Source: Acidocella aminolytica 101 = DSM 11237
GTDB lineage: Bacteria > Pseudomonadota > Alphaproteobacteria > Acetobacterales > Acetobacteraceae
Assembly: GCF_900129125.1 (NCBI RefSeq)
Contig: NZ_FQVJ01000004.1
Span: 62,001 to 126,000 of the forward strand
DNA length: 64,000 bases
Direction of reading: 5' to 3'
Shown here: in pieces, positions 1 to 7,899 of the stretch
How positions within the stretch are numbered: the first letter of the stretch is position 1
Layout: the number at the start of each line of letters is the position of its first letter
Position numbers and translations under genes: made by a program
Notes under the pieces: generated by a model
Database searches by the model: none
Told to the model about the DNA's origin: nothing
The model's input: the letters and a program-made list of their open reading frames with translations, nothing else

Positions 1-260
1 AGAACCGGCCCCTCCAGCGCGCCGCCATAGCCACGCGTCAGCGCAAAAGGGAGCCCTGGTAGGCGTGACAAAATATCCAGCGCCACCACGGTTTTTCCTG
101 CACCGCCAACACTGGCATTGCCCACGCATATCGTCTTGATACCAATCGACAGCCCAGGCCGCCCCACCCGCCTAGCCGTAGCAAGGCGGGTGATCAGCCC
201 AAAGGGCCGTAAAAGCTGCGCGGCAAGGCCACGCCTGGTCCAGAATTCGGGAGCTATCAT
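1..260 (-). CDS. lpxK: Tetraacyldisaccharide 4'-kinase, N-terminal part (cut by window edge)
   Basis: Only the first 86 codons are inside the window; the rest lies left of base 1. LpxK phosphorylates the 4' position of the lipid A disaccharide at the inner membrane. The visible part has the family's modified Walker A loop (GNASVGGAGKT, about residues 47-57) followed by RGYGG at 76-80, both diagnostic. The ATG at 260 overlaps the waaA stop in an ATGA junction, so translation is probably coupled to waaA. The waaA-lpxK order is usual in alphaproteobacteria. Identity is clear; the C-terminal half cannot be judged. Confidence 0.93.
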   Translation of the reverse strand, partial: MIAPEFWTRRGLAAQLLRPFGLITRLATARRVGRPGLSIGIKTICVGNASVGGAGKTVVALDILSRLPGLPFALTRGYGGALEGPV

Positions 261-1489
261 GACACATCATCTAAGATGAGCCTTGCGAGGCGTTCAGGCA
301 ATCGCTCCACTTCCGCAAAAATCGCGGCCGCGCGTTGACCCGCCGCTCGTGCCTCCTCCGGCAAAGTCAGCCAGCCCCGCACAGTTCCGGCCAACCCGGC
401 AGCGTCCTGCACTTCAGCCAGCGCCTGAGCCATCCGCAAACGCGCGGCCGCTTCCTGGAAATTCTCGAGATGCGGGCCGGAAATCACAGGCCGGGACAGC
501 AAAGCGGGTTCAACGATATTGTGCCCGCCAAACCCGGCTAGAGAATTGCCAATGAATGCAAACGATGCCAGCCGGAAAAACAGCCCCAGCTCGCCCAGCG
601 TATCCGCCACATAAACCTGCCCAGCCACTGGCGGCTGCCCCAAGGCACGGCGCGGCGCGGCGCCACACAACGCCGCCACCTCAGCCCCACGTTCAGGATG
701 ACGCGGCGCCAAGATTGTCACCAATCCTGGAAACGCCCCCAGCAAGGCCTGATGTGCTTCATAAACCAGTATCTCCTCACCGGGATGCGTACTAGCAGCC
801 AGCCAAACCGGCCCCGGTAAGGCGGCTTGCAGCGCAGCCAGGGTTGCCTCGTCATACGGCAAGGGGGCCGCGAAGAATTTCAGATTGCCCCACTCCAGCA
901 CCCTCGCCGCCCCCAACGCCCGGAAATGCGCGGCATCCCCAGTTGATTGCGCATGGATGGCGGCAAACCCACCCAGCAGCCGCCTCGCCGAACCCGCCGC
1001 ACACCGCCAGTTCCGGGTGGACGCAGCGGAGATCCGGCCATTGACCAGAAACCGACGAATCCCCCGCGCCTCGCAGGCCAGCAGCAGATTGGGCCAGATC
1101 TCGCTTTCCAGAAACACCGCCGCATCCGGGTGCCAATGCTCAAGAAACCTAGCTCCCCATTGCGGCACATCCAGCGGCACGAATTGATGCACGGCCCCTT
1201 CCGGCAAACGTGCCGCCGCCAGCAGGGCCGATGTCACCGTGCCGGTGGTCAGCAGCACCGGGCCGCGCGCCGCCAGCAGCTTAATCAGCGGCAGGGCGGA
1301 CATTGTCTCCCCCACACTGGCGGCATGCACCCACACCAGCGACCCTTCAGGCCGTGGCAATGAGGCGAACCCCTCCCGCTCACCTAGGCGCCCGGCTACC
1401 TCCTTGCCCCGCCCCGCGCGGCGCCGCAACATCCGCCGCAACACAGGCGGCGCCAACCGGGTTGCACCCGCGTAAAGCCCTAAAATCAT
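257..1489 (-). CDS. waaA: 3-deoxy-D-manno-octulosonic acid (Kdo) transferase
   Basis: A 410-residue GT30 glycosyltransferase that adds Kdo from CMP-Kdo to the lipid A precursor on the cytoplasmic face of the inner membrane. The N-terminus is a hydrophobic anchor, followed by RLGER (34-38) and WVHAASVGE (53-61), where the last Glu matches the catalytic base of the family. The C-terminal half has the nucleotide-sugar fold with a NIVEPA-type segment near residue 325. Length is normal. It overlaps the upstream acyltransferase and downstream lpxK by ATGA junctions, forming a three-gene lipid A unit. Number of Kdo residues added cannot be read from sequence. Confidence 0.95.
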   Translation of the reverse strand: MILGLYAGATRLAPPVLRRMLRRRAGRGKEVAGRLGEREGFASLPRPEGSLVWVHAASVGETMSALPLIKLLAARGPVLLTTGTVTSALLAAARLPEGAVHQFVPLDVPQWGARFLEHWHPDAAVFLESEIWPNLLLACEARGIRRFLVNGRISAASTRNWRCAAGSARRLLGGFAAIHAQSTGDAAHFRALGAARVLEWGNLKFFAAPLPYDEATLAALQAALPGPVWLAASTHPGEEILVYEAHQALLGAFPGLVTILAPRHPERGAEVAALCGAAPRRALGQPPVAGQVYVADTLGELGLFFRLASFAFIGNSLAGFGGHNIVEPALLSRPVISGPHLENFQEAAARLRMAQALAEVQDAAGLAGTVRGWLTLPEEARAAGQRAAAIFAEVERLPERLARLILDDVS

Positions 1490-2196
1490 GGCACGGCCCG
1501 CTCTTGCGCCGCGTTCAACGCCGCCTCAATCGCAGGCAGTGCGGCGCGCCAGTCCTCACGCGACACCTCCACCGGCGCCCCGCATACCAGCACCAGCCGC
1601 CCGAATGGCAGCGGTATCCGCATCTGATCCCAGCTTTTATGCAAGGTGATAAACCGGCTCGTGGCCGCGGCGCAGGGCAGGATTTTCACCCCCGTGATTC
1701 CGGCCAAGGCCGCAACACCCGCCGCCGCGCGCCGGGCCGGGCCTCGCGGGCCATCCGGGGTGATCGCGACATGCGCGCCGCCTTTAATACTGCGGACAAG
1801 CTCCTGCATCCCAGCCACGCCGCCCTTGGAACTGGAACCAGACACCAGCCCCATGCCCAAAGCTCGCATTATATTGCCAATTAACTGTCCATCCCGGTGG
1901 CGGCTGGCCAATGCCACTGCCGGGCGCATCATGCCGGCTTTATGCACCTCCCGCCATAATACCGGCATTGTGGGCAGGGTTTCGTGCCAGAAGGCCGTGA
2001 TCATTGGTTGTTCACCTGCCAAAAGGCGCATATTCTCCGCGCCTTCAATTCTGAAGCCAAGCTGCAAGCGCAAAACGGCATGGATATACCAGGCCAGCAG
2101 CCGGGCCAGGACAGCTCGCACAGGAGCGGATTTAAACAAAGAACGCACCCAGCGCGGGTAGCACCAACCGGCGGCAGTTGCCAACGCGTGACCCAA
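1486..2196 (-). CDS. DUF374-type lysophospholipid acyltransferase family protein
   Basis: A 236-residue member of the DUF374 group related to PlsC/LpxL acyltransferases. Visible motifs are FWHE at 69-72, RHRDG at 99-103 (the usual H-x4-D is remodelled) and TPDGPRGP at 146-153. The family commonly sits just before waaA and lpxK and is thought to act on lipid A or phospholipid, but the substrate is unknown. The first start at 2196 is TTG, only 16 bases from the divergent TauE gene; a TTG at 2184 or a GTG at 2148 are alternatives, so the N-terminus is uncertain. Confidence 0.83.
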   Translation of the reverse strand: MGHALATAAGWCYPRWVRSLFKSAPVRAVLARLLAWYIHAVLRLQLGFRIEGAENMRLLAGEQPMITAFWHETLPTMPVLWREVHKAGMMRPAVALASRHRDGQLIGNIMRALGMGLVSGSSSKGGVAGMQELVRSIKGGAHVAITPDGPRGPARRAAAGVAALAGITGVKILPCAAATSRFITLHKSWDQMRIPLPFGRLVLVCGAPVEVSREDWRAALPAIEAALNAAQERAVP

Positions 2197-2212
2197 CCTT
2201 TACCGGGCGCGC

Positions 2213-3013
2213 ATGTCTATTTTCACGCTGTCGCACGGCCTGCTCTGGCCCACGCTCCACACACTTTCCGCGCAAGGCTGGCTGATTGTCATCGGCGCTT
2301 TACTCCTGGGCGGCCTGGTGAAAGGAGTTGTGAGCATCGGCGTGCCGCTGGTTGCCATTCCTCTGCTCACCGGGTTGCTCACGGTCAAGCAGGTAGTGCT
2401 TTTGCTTTCCATGCCCATCATCCTCGGCAACATTCCGCAGGCGCTGGAGGGTGGAAAAACTTGGCCTGCCCTCAAGAGCATCGGGTTTCTGGTCATCGGC
2501 GCGGTGGTTGGCATCGCGCTGGGGGTGAAAATCCTGTTCATGATTCCGGCGCATTTGGCCGTGGGGCTGGCCGGATGCATCCTGCTCGTCGCTGCCATCA
2601 CCCTGCTCGCCGCGCCGAAATTCACCCTGCCAAAGAAGTATGCCGCGTCGATGGGGCTGCTAGCCGGATTTATCAGCGGGCTGATGGAGGGCGTTTCAGC
2701 CATCCCAGGCCCGCTTCTGGCCACCTATCTCATCGCCACCGGTGCCACGGGCAAACGTTTCACCAAAGAGATCGCGCTAGTGCTAGTGATCTCCGTGGCC
2801 GTGCTCATTGCCATGTTCGGGCAATCCCGCCATGCCAATGAGACAGACCTTCTAATCTCCGCCCTGGCGGCTGTTCCGGTCATTGCGGGAATCGTGGCTG
2901 GCCGCCCGCTGCGCGATGCCTTGCCGCCCAAGCTGTTCCGCGCCCTGGTGCTGCTGTTCATTATCGTGGCAGCAGTGCAGATGTTGCGGCGGTCAGGTTT
3001 GCTGGGGATCTAG
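2213..3013 (+). CDS. TauE/SafE family anion (sulfite) exporter
   Basis: A 266-residue polytopic membrane protein with about eight hydrophobic segments and the duplicated Gly-rich TauE/SafE signature (GGLVKGVVSIGVPL near residues 33-46 and GLLAGFISGLMEGVSAIPGP in the second half). Members export sulfite, sulfoacetate or other organic anions. No sulfonate genes are adjacent, so the substrate is unknown. The 3' end overlaps the convergent YihY gene by 21 bases, so the two transcripts are complementary at their ends. Confidence 0.85.
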   Translation: MSIFTLSHGLLWPTLHTLSAQGWLIVIGALLLGGLVKGVVSIGVPLVAIPLLTGLLTVKQVVLLLSMPIILGNIPQALEGGKTWPALKSIGFLVIGAVVGIALGVKILFMIPAHLAVGLAGCILLVAAITLLAAPKFTLPKKYAASMGLLAGFISGLMEGVSAIPGPLLATYLIATGATGKRFTKEIALVLVISVAVLIAMFGQSRHANETDLLISALAAVPVIAGIVAGRPLRDALPPKLFRALVLLFIIVAAVQMLRRSGLLGI

Positions 3014-3868
3014 CTCCTGCAGGCCGCGCCACTGTCGGTCCAGCGCTGCGTTAAACTCAGCCCCAAACAGTACGACATAGGCCGAAATATAAAACCACAT
3101 CATCAGGCCGATAATCGTGGCCAGCGGACCGTATGTCGCGCTGTAGGCGGCAAAGCGGCCTACGTACAAGCCAAACGCCCAGCTTGCCGCGAGCCACGCA
3201 ACCGTGGCGATGGTCGCCCCCGGCGCGTAGAACATGCGATCTTGCCCCGCCGGGCCAAAGCGGTAAAGCAGCCCGAGCGCGACGATGACAAAGCTGATCA
3301 TCGCCCCAAAGCTGATCAGCCCGACCAGAAACTCCAAATTCCCCGGCAGACCGATATACGCCATCGCGATCGGCAGAAACACCAGAAAGCCAATGGCCAG
3401 AATGGTGCCCAGCACGGCGATGAAGGTCATGCTGAGCGCCACCAGATGAAAGCGGATCAGCCCGCGCGTCTCACGTTCATGATAAGCCAGCGTTAGCGCA
3501 TTGATCACGGATTTCGTGCCCGTGGAGGACGACCAAAGCGACAGCAGTAAGGACACGGCAAAAGACAGCCCCAGCCCCTTGGCGGGCTGCGCCACCAGAT
3601 TTTGAATCCGCTGCGATATCAGCATGTAAACATCCGGCGGCATGAAGCCTTGCAGATAAGCAAGCTGCGGCTGCACCGTATCCGGGTCGAACACCAATCC
3701 GTAAAGCGAGATCAGCATGGTAATGGTAGGGAACAGCGCCAGGGTGGCATAAAATGCACATCCCGCCGCCACCAGGGACACACGCTGCGAGGCCGTGGCC
3801 CGCGCGGCGAAGATTGCGGCACTCTTAACCCGCGGCATGTTCGCGCGGCTGAATATCTGACCCACCAT
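2993..3868 (-). CDS. YihY/BrkB family inner-membrane protein
   Basis: A 291-residue protein of the YihY family (once mis-called ribonuclease BN). It has the typical N-terminal stretch with GCAFYATLALFPTITMLISLYG around residues 36-57, five further hydrophobic segments, and LWSSSTGTKSVINALTLAYHE near the middle, which is the most conserved block. The molecular function is not established; suggested roles include transport. It is transcribed alone, converging on the TauE gene with a 21-base overlap. Confidence 0.85.
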   Translation of the reverse strand: MVGQIFSRANMPRVKSAAIFAARATASQRVSLVAAGCAFYATLALFPTITMLISLYGLVFDPDTVQPQLAYLQGFMPPDVYMLISQRIQNLVAQPAKGLGLSFAVSLLLSLWSSSTGTKSVINALTLAYHERETRGLIRFHLVALSMTFIAVLGTILAIGFLVFLPIAMAYIGLPGNLEFLVGLISFGAMISFVIVALGLLYRFGPAGQDRMFYAPGATIATVAWLAASWAFGLYVGRFAAYSATYGPLATIIGLMMWFYISAYVVLFGAEFNAALDRQWRGLQELDPQQT

Positions 3869-3936
3869 AAGATGAGTTTAAAAATTCAAGCCGCTTATTC
3901 AAGCATGTAATGCAAGCTTCATCCGCACTTTAGGTC

Positions 3937-4791
3937 TCAGCCTTCAAGCAGAAAAGCCTTAATCCGCGCCTGGCTCTCATAATCCATCAGCGCCGGGGCA
4001 TGGCCCGCATCCGCCACCACATAGCCCTCGGCACCTTCCTTCAACATACGCTCATAGGTCTCGCACAGCAGCAGATCGCTCTCAGCCCCGCGAATCACCA
4101 GTCTTGGCGCGTGAATCATCTCCCAGACAGGCCACATATCCACATCCAACGGCACGGCGGCACGCATCGGGTCGATGATCTTCGGGTCGTAATGCATGGC
4201 AATCCTCTTGCCGCTGCCGGTGGGGTCCAGCACCTGCCGGGCGGAGAACCGGGCCAGATGCGCCCACTCCGCATCAGAAAGCAAGCCAAACGGCGCATGA
4301 ACCTCGCGCAGATGCTGGGTGAGGTCCGCCATTGACCCAAAACGCTCCGGCGCCTCCAGCATATAATCACGGATACGCTGCAACGAGGCTGAAGGGATGT
4401 AAGGGCCAATATCATTCAACACCAGCTTCTTGATCGGCGTATTCTGCGCGGCGGCGATCATCATGCCACAAATCCCGCCCAGAGATGTGCCAACCCAGGA
4501 CACCGGCTTATTAAGTTGGGCCAGCAAATGCGCCAGTGCCACCACGTAGGTCGGCGGCTGGTAGGCCAGCCCATCCTGCAACCAGTCGGATTTTCCGCGT
4601 CCTGGCAGGTCTGGGCAAATAACATGGAACCGGTCGGACAGTGCCTCCGCCAGCGCATCGAAATCCCGGCCATTGCGTGTCAGTCCATGCACGCAGACTA
4701 CGGCGGGCGCGGCCGGATTGCCAAACTCGACATAAGCCATTTTGTAAAAGCGCGTGCCAAACAAATAATTGACAGCCCCTGCCCGCGCCAT
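3937..4791 (-). CDS. Alpha/beta-fold hydrolase
   Basis: A 284-residue hydrolase with a complete predicted triad: Ser103 in GTSLG (101-105), Asp239 in ESDLLL and His264 in DAGHAP. The oxyanion HG is at residues 35-36. No signal peptide is present, so it is probably cytoplasmic. Length and motifs fit the broad family of esterases, lactonases and C-C hydrolases; the substrate cannot be inferred. It is divergent from the GT87-like gene with 49 bases between them. Confidence 0.85.
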   Translation of the reverse strand: MARAGAVNYLFGTRFYKMAYVEFGNPAAPAVVCVHGLTRNGRDFDALAEALSDRFHVICPDLPGRGKSDWLQDGLAYQPPTYVVALAHLLAQLNKPVSWVGTSLGGICGMMIAAAQNTPIKKLVLNDIGPYIPSASLQRIRDYMLEAPERFGSMADLTQHLREVHAPFGLLSDAEWAHLARFSARQVLDPTGSGKRIAMHYDPKIIDPMRAAVPLDVDMWPVWEMIHAPRLVIRGAESDLLLCETYERMLKEGAEGYVVADAGHAPALMDYESQARIKAFLLEG

Positions 4792-4840
4792 GCGCTACTC
4801 CTTCTCTCGACCGCTCTGTAATCCTGCCTTATGGCCATAA

Positions 4841-6031
4841 ATGATGCCGACCCGCGCCACAACCAACCCGGCCCGTTTGAATATAATGCGGCTCATCGCC
4901 GGGTGCGCCGCGCTGAATTTAACCTTACTGGCCTTGCTGTTAGTAAGCAAAGCGAGGCTGAATAGCGATTTCATGGCGTTTTGGGCTTATCCGCGGTTTG
5001 CCGCCGGGGCGCATCCGGAGTGGATCTATAACGCCGCCTCGCTTAAAGCATTTGAGCAAAAGCTGTATCCAGGCTTTCACAGCTTTTACCCCTACATCTA
5101 CCCGCCGCCGATGCTGCTGGCGCTGTCCTGGCTGAAGACGCTGCCCTTCGGCGCCGCTGAACTCGTCTGGACCGCGCTGGGGGTCATTGCATTGGCCTTA
5201 GGCACGCGCGCCTTGTTTCCTGCCCGTCCCTGGGCGGCGCTGGCGGGGCTTTTGGCAAGCCCCGCAGCTTTGCTCTGCATTGCCACCGGGCAAACCGGCC
5301 TGTTCGCCACCGCGTTGCTGCTGGCGGGGTTTGCCTACCTGCCAAAACGCCCGGCGTTAGCTGGGGTTTGGTTCGGGCTGCTGACGCTTAAGCCGCAGTT
5401 TGGGCTGCTGGTGGCCGTGTTTCTACTCGCGCGCGACGCCCGGCGTTGCATCCTCACCGCCAGCCTCACCACCCTGGTGCTGGCGGGCGCGGCCTGCCTC
5501 TTTCTACCCGCCACCTTATGGCCACTCTGGCTGCACGCCATGCCGGCCTATCAAAATGGTTATTTCCAAGCGTCACACCTCAATATCGCCCCGGTTATCA
5601 CACCTGCCGCCAATCTCGCGATGCTTGGCGCCGGGCCTGCGACCATCTGGGCCGTGCAAGGGCTGTGCGGGCTGATGATGATCGCCTTGACGGTTTGGGC
5701 AGCCCGGTGTGTTCCGTACCGGTTGGCGGTGGGAATCGCTCTAATCGCCAGCTTTCTCGCCCAACCACATGCTTACGCTTATGACAGTCTCTCTATTATC
5801 GCCGCCCTGGCCCTCGGGCTGGAAGCTGTGCCCGGCAAAGCAATGCAGGCGCTGGGGAGCGTTACCTATCTTGCGCCATTCTTGCTGCTCTCAGCTTTCT
5901 CACCTTGGTTTTTCTATTCCCCCCTGCTGGCTGCATGTCTGCTTGCCTTGATAGCCCTTGCGTTTTCGGCACGAAAAGGGGCAGACTCGATGCATGAGCC
6001 AGACCCTGTTCTACCCCCCTCAACCGCCTGA
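4841..6031 (+). CDS. GT87 (DUF2029) family polyprenyl-phosphate-dependent glycosyltransferase-like membrane protein
   Basis: A 396-residue protein with about ten transmembrane segments. After the first segment comes LNSDFMAFW (Asp43), followed by a periplasmic loop with FYPYIYPP near residue 80, the pattern of GT87 transferases that use polyprenyl-phospho-mannose-type donors. It probably adds a sugar to an envelope glycan, but neither donor nor acceptor is known. The 3' end overlaps the RDD gene by 38 bases, suggesting coupling. Confidence 0.78.
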   Translation: MMPTRATTNPARLNIMRLIAGCAALNLTLLALLLVSKARLNSDFMAFWAYPRFAAGAHPEWIYNAASLKAFEQKLYPGFHSFYPYIYPPPMLLALSWLKTLPFGAAELVWTALGVIALALGTRALFPARPWAALAGLLASPAALLCIATGQTGLFATALLLAGFAYLPKRPALAGVWFGLLTLKPQFGLLVAVFLLARDARRCILTASLTTLVLAGAACLFLPATLWPLWLHAMPAYQNGYFQASHLNIAPVITPAANLAMLGAGPATIWAVQGLCGLMMIALTVWAARCVPYRLAVGIALIASFLAQPHAYAYDSLSIIAALALGLEAVPGKAMQALGSVTYLAPFLLLSAFSPWFFYSPLLAACLLALIALAFSARKGADSMHEPDPVLPPSTA

Positions 6032-6455
6032 TCAAGCGCTATCGGAAGGCGTGATTCTACGCCGCTGCGCGGCCCTGATCATGGATGCCATTTTCATGAG
6101 CATCTTCGGCTGGGCCATGGTCTTCGCCATCGCCATTTTCGGCGTGCTGACTTTCGGGTTTGGGTGGATTGCCTTTCACATTCTGCCCTGGCTGCCGTTT
6201 GTTTATTACACGCTGCTGATTGGCGGCACCGGCGCCACGCCGGGCCAGCGCATGGCCGGGCTTGCTGTCCGGCAGGACACAACGCTGGCCGCCCCAACGC
6301 TGGCCCAGTCCTTTGTCTGGTCGCTGCTGCTTTGGCTCAGCTTCGCGCTGGCGGGGCTGCCTTTTCTGCTTGCCTTCTTGAGTCCGCGCCGCCGCACGGC
6401 ACATGACATGCTGTCCGGTCTAACACTAATCCGCGCCACGCAATTTCCTTATTGA
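5994..6455 (+). CDS. RDD family membrane protein
   Basis: A 153-residue small membrane protein. Arg23/Arg24 and Asp31 in RRCAALIMDA give the RDD pattern, followed by three hydrophobic segments and GATPGQRMAGLAVRQD in the middle, the conserved family block. An ATG at 5958 is also in frame, but the one at 5994 gives the usual family start and a smaller overlap with the upstream gene. Some RDD proteins are ion transporters; the role here is unknown. Confidence 0.82.
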   Translation: MSQTLFYPPQPPDQALSEGVILRRCAALIMDAIFMSIFGWAMVFAIAIFGVLTFGFGWIAFHILPWLPFVYYTLLIGGTGATPGQRMAGLAVRQDTTLAAPTLAQSFVWSLLLWLSFALAGLPFLLAFLSPRRRTAHDMLSGLTLIRATQFPY

Positions 6456-6490
6456 CGCCGGGCGCGCGAGTCTCAAACATAGGGCTTACA

Positions 6491-7252
6491 ATGAGCTTCA
6501 AGCCCGCCAGGAGACCACACTTCTTCTACACCACCGCCCCTCTGCCCTGCCCTTACATTCGTGGGCGGACAGAACGCAAAGTGGTCACGGAACTCGCGGG
6601 CGTCTCTGCCGAAACATTGCATGACCGGCTTTCGCGCGGCGGTTTCAGGCGCAGCCACAACATTGCTTATGCGCCGGTCTGCCCTGGTTGCAATGCATGC
6701 GTGCCCATTCGCATCCGCGCCGATGCCTTCAGGCCAGACCGCACGCAAAAGCGCATCGAACGCCGCAACGCCGACTTGCTGGTACAGGAAATGCCACCTC
6801 GCGCCACGGCCGAGCAATATGCGCTGTTTCAGGCTTACCAGAGCGCCCGGCATGGGGATGGCGATATGTCCACCATGAGCTTTTACGATTACCGTGCCAT
6901 GGTGGAAGACACGCCGATCGAAACCTCCCTTGTGGAATTCCGCCTACCCAGCGGACGGCTGGTGGGCGCCTGCCTGACAGACCGGCTGGAAGATGGGCTT
7001 TCAGCCGTTTACAGCTTTTTTGAAACAGAACTGGGGCCGCGTTCGCTTGGCACCTACGCGATCATCTGGCTGGTGCGCCGCGCGGTGGCGCTAAATCTTG
7101 AGAATGTCTATCTCGGCTATTGGGTCGAGGAGAGCAAGAAAATGGCCTACAAGGCCAAATTCCAACCCAGCGAAGTATTGCGCGGCGGCAAATGGAAACC
7201 GCTGGGCGAGGCTACGCCGCTGTTCTCCGGCCTGCTGTCACAACCCGTCTGA
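6491..7252 (+). CDS. bpt: Aspartate/glutamate leucyltransferase (bacterial N-end rule)
   Basis: A 253-residue Bpt/ATE-type aminoacyltransferase that moves leucine from Leu-tRNA to proteins with N-terminal Asp or Glu, marking them for ClpS-ClpAP. Visible family blocks are FFYTTAPLPCPY near residues 11-22, the Cys-rich CPGCNACVPIRI, SMSFYDYRAMVEDTP-like central segment, and LGYWVEESKKMAYKAKFQPSE near the C-terminus. The ATG at 6491 is chosen over an upstream in-frame start because the family begins with this sequence. It appears to be cytoplasmic. Confidence 0.92.
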   Translation: MSFKPARRPHFFYTTAPLPCPYIRGRTERKVVTELAGVSAETLHDRLSRGGFRRSHNIAYAPVCPGCNACVPIRIRADAFRPDRTQKRIERRNADLLVQEMPPRATAEQYALFQAYQSARHGDGDMSTMSFYDYRAMVEDTPIETSLVEFRLPSGRLVGACLTDRLEDGLSAVYSFFETELGPRSLGTYAIIWLVRRAVALNLENVYLGYWVEESKKMAYKAKFQPSEVLRGGKWKPLGEATPLFSGLLSQPV

Positions 7253-7330
7253 GATTTTAGGGCTGGACGCGCGGCCGCACCGTGCCCATCTGCAAAACTC
7301 AAGCATCAAACAGCCGAAGGTCTGTCTCAG

Positions 7331-7891
7331 ATGGCCATGCCGCGCCCTAAACTGCATCACCTCGCAGCACTGTCCTTACCCGTTCTCGCAGTGGCTGGTT
7401 ACACGGTCTGGAGTCGGCGCTCACCTGTCGGCAACCCGCTGGTGCCAGAACCGCTCAAACCCGTGGACCTCAACGCCTATCTCGGGCGGTGGTATGAGGT
7501 TGCCCGATATGAACAGGCTTTCGAGAAAGGTTGTGAAGGTGTCAGCGCTGAATACCGCCTGCGGCCGGACGGCAAGATTGATGTGGTGAATAGCTGCCGC
7601 GCACCGGATGGTAAGTTCCGTACCGCCCGCGGCACGGCCAAAATTGTCCCCGGCTCACAAGGGGCCAAGCTGAAAATTAGCTTTTACGGCCCTCTTTATA
7701 TTGGCAATTACTGGGTCATGGACCATGCGGAAGATTACAGCTGGTCAATCGTGGGGGATCCCACGGGTCGCTATCTCTGGCTGCTGTCCCGGCAGCAGGT
7801 GCCGGAGGAGATGGAGCGGCACAGCCTCATCAAGCGTGCCACCGCACTGGGGTATGATACTTCACGGCTGGTGATCACCACGCAGCCCTGA
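7331..7891 (+). CDS. Lipocalin family protein (Blc-like)
   Basis: A 186-residue bacterial lipocalin. An N-terminal hydrophobic segment (about 11-27) precedes GRWYEVARYE (52-61), the lipocalin GxW motif, with the typical VSAEYRL, STSFYGPLYIGNYWV-like and LWLLSR strands following. No lipobox cysteine is seen after the hydrophobic segment, so it is likely membrane-anchored or secreted rather than a lipoprotein like E. coli Blc. The ligand is probably a fatty acid or lysophospholipid by family analogy. Confidence 0.87.
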   Translation: MAMPRPKLHHLAALSLPVLAVAGYTVWSRRSPVGNPLVPEPLKPVDLNAYLGRWYEVARYEQAFEKGCEGVSAEYRLRPDGKIDVVNSCRAPDGKFRTARGTAKIVPGSQGAKLKISFYGPLYIGNYWVMDHAEDYSWSIVGDPTGRYLWLLSRQQVPEEMERHSLIKRATALGYDTSRLVITTQP

Positions 7892-7899
7892 AGCACGGC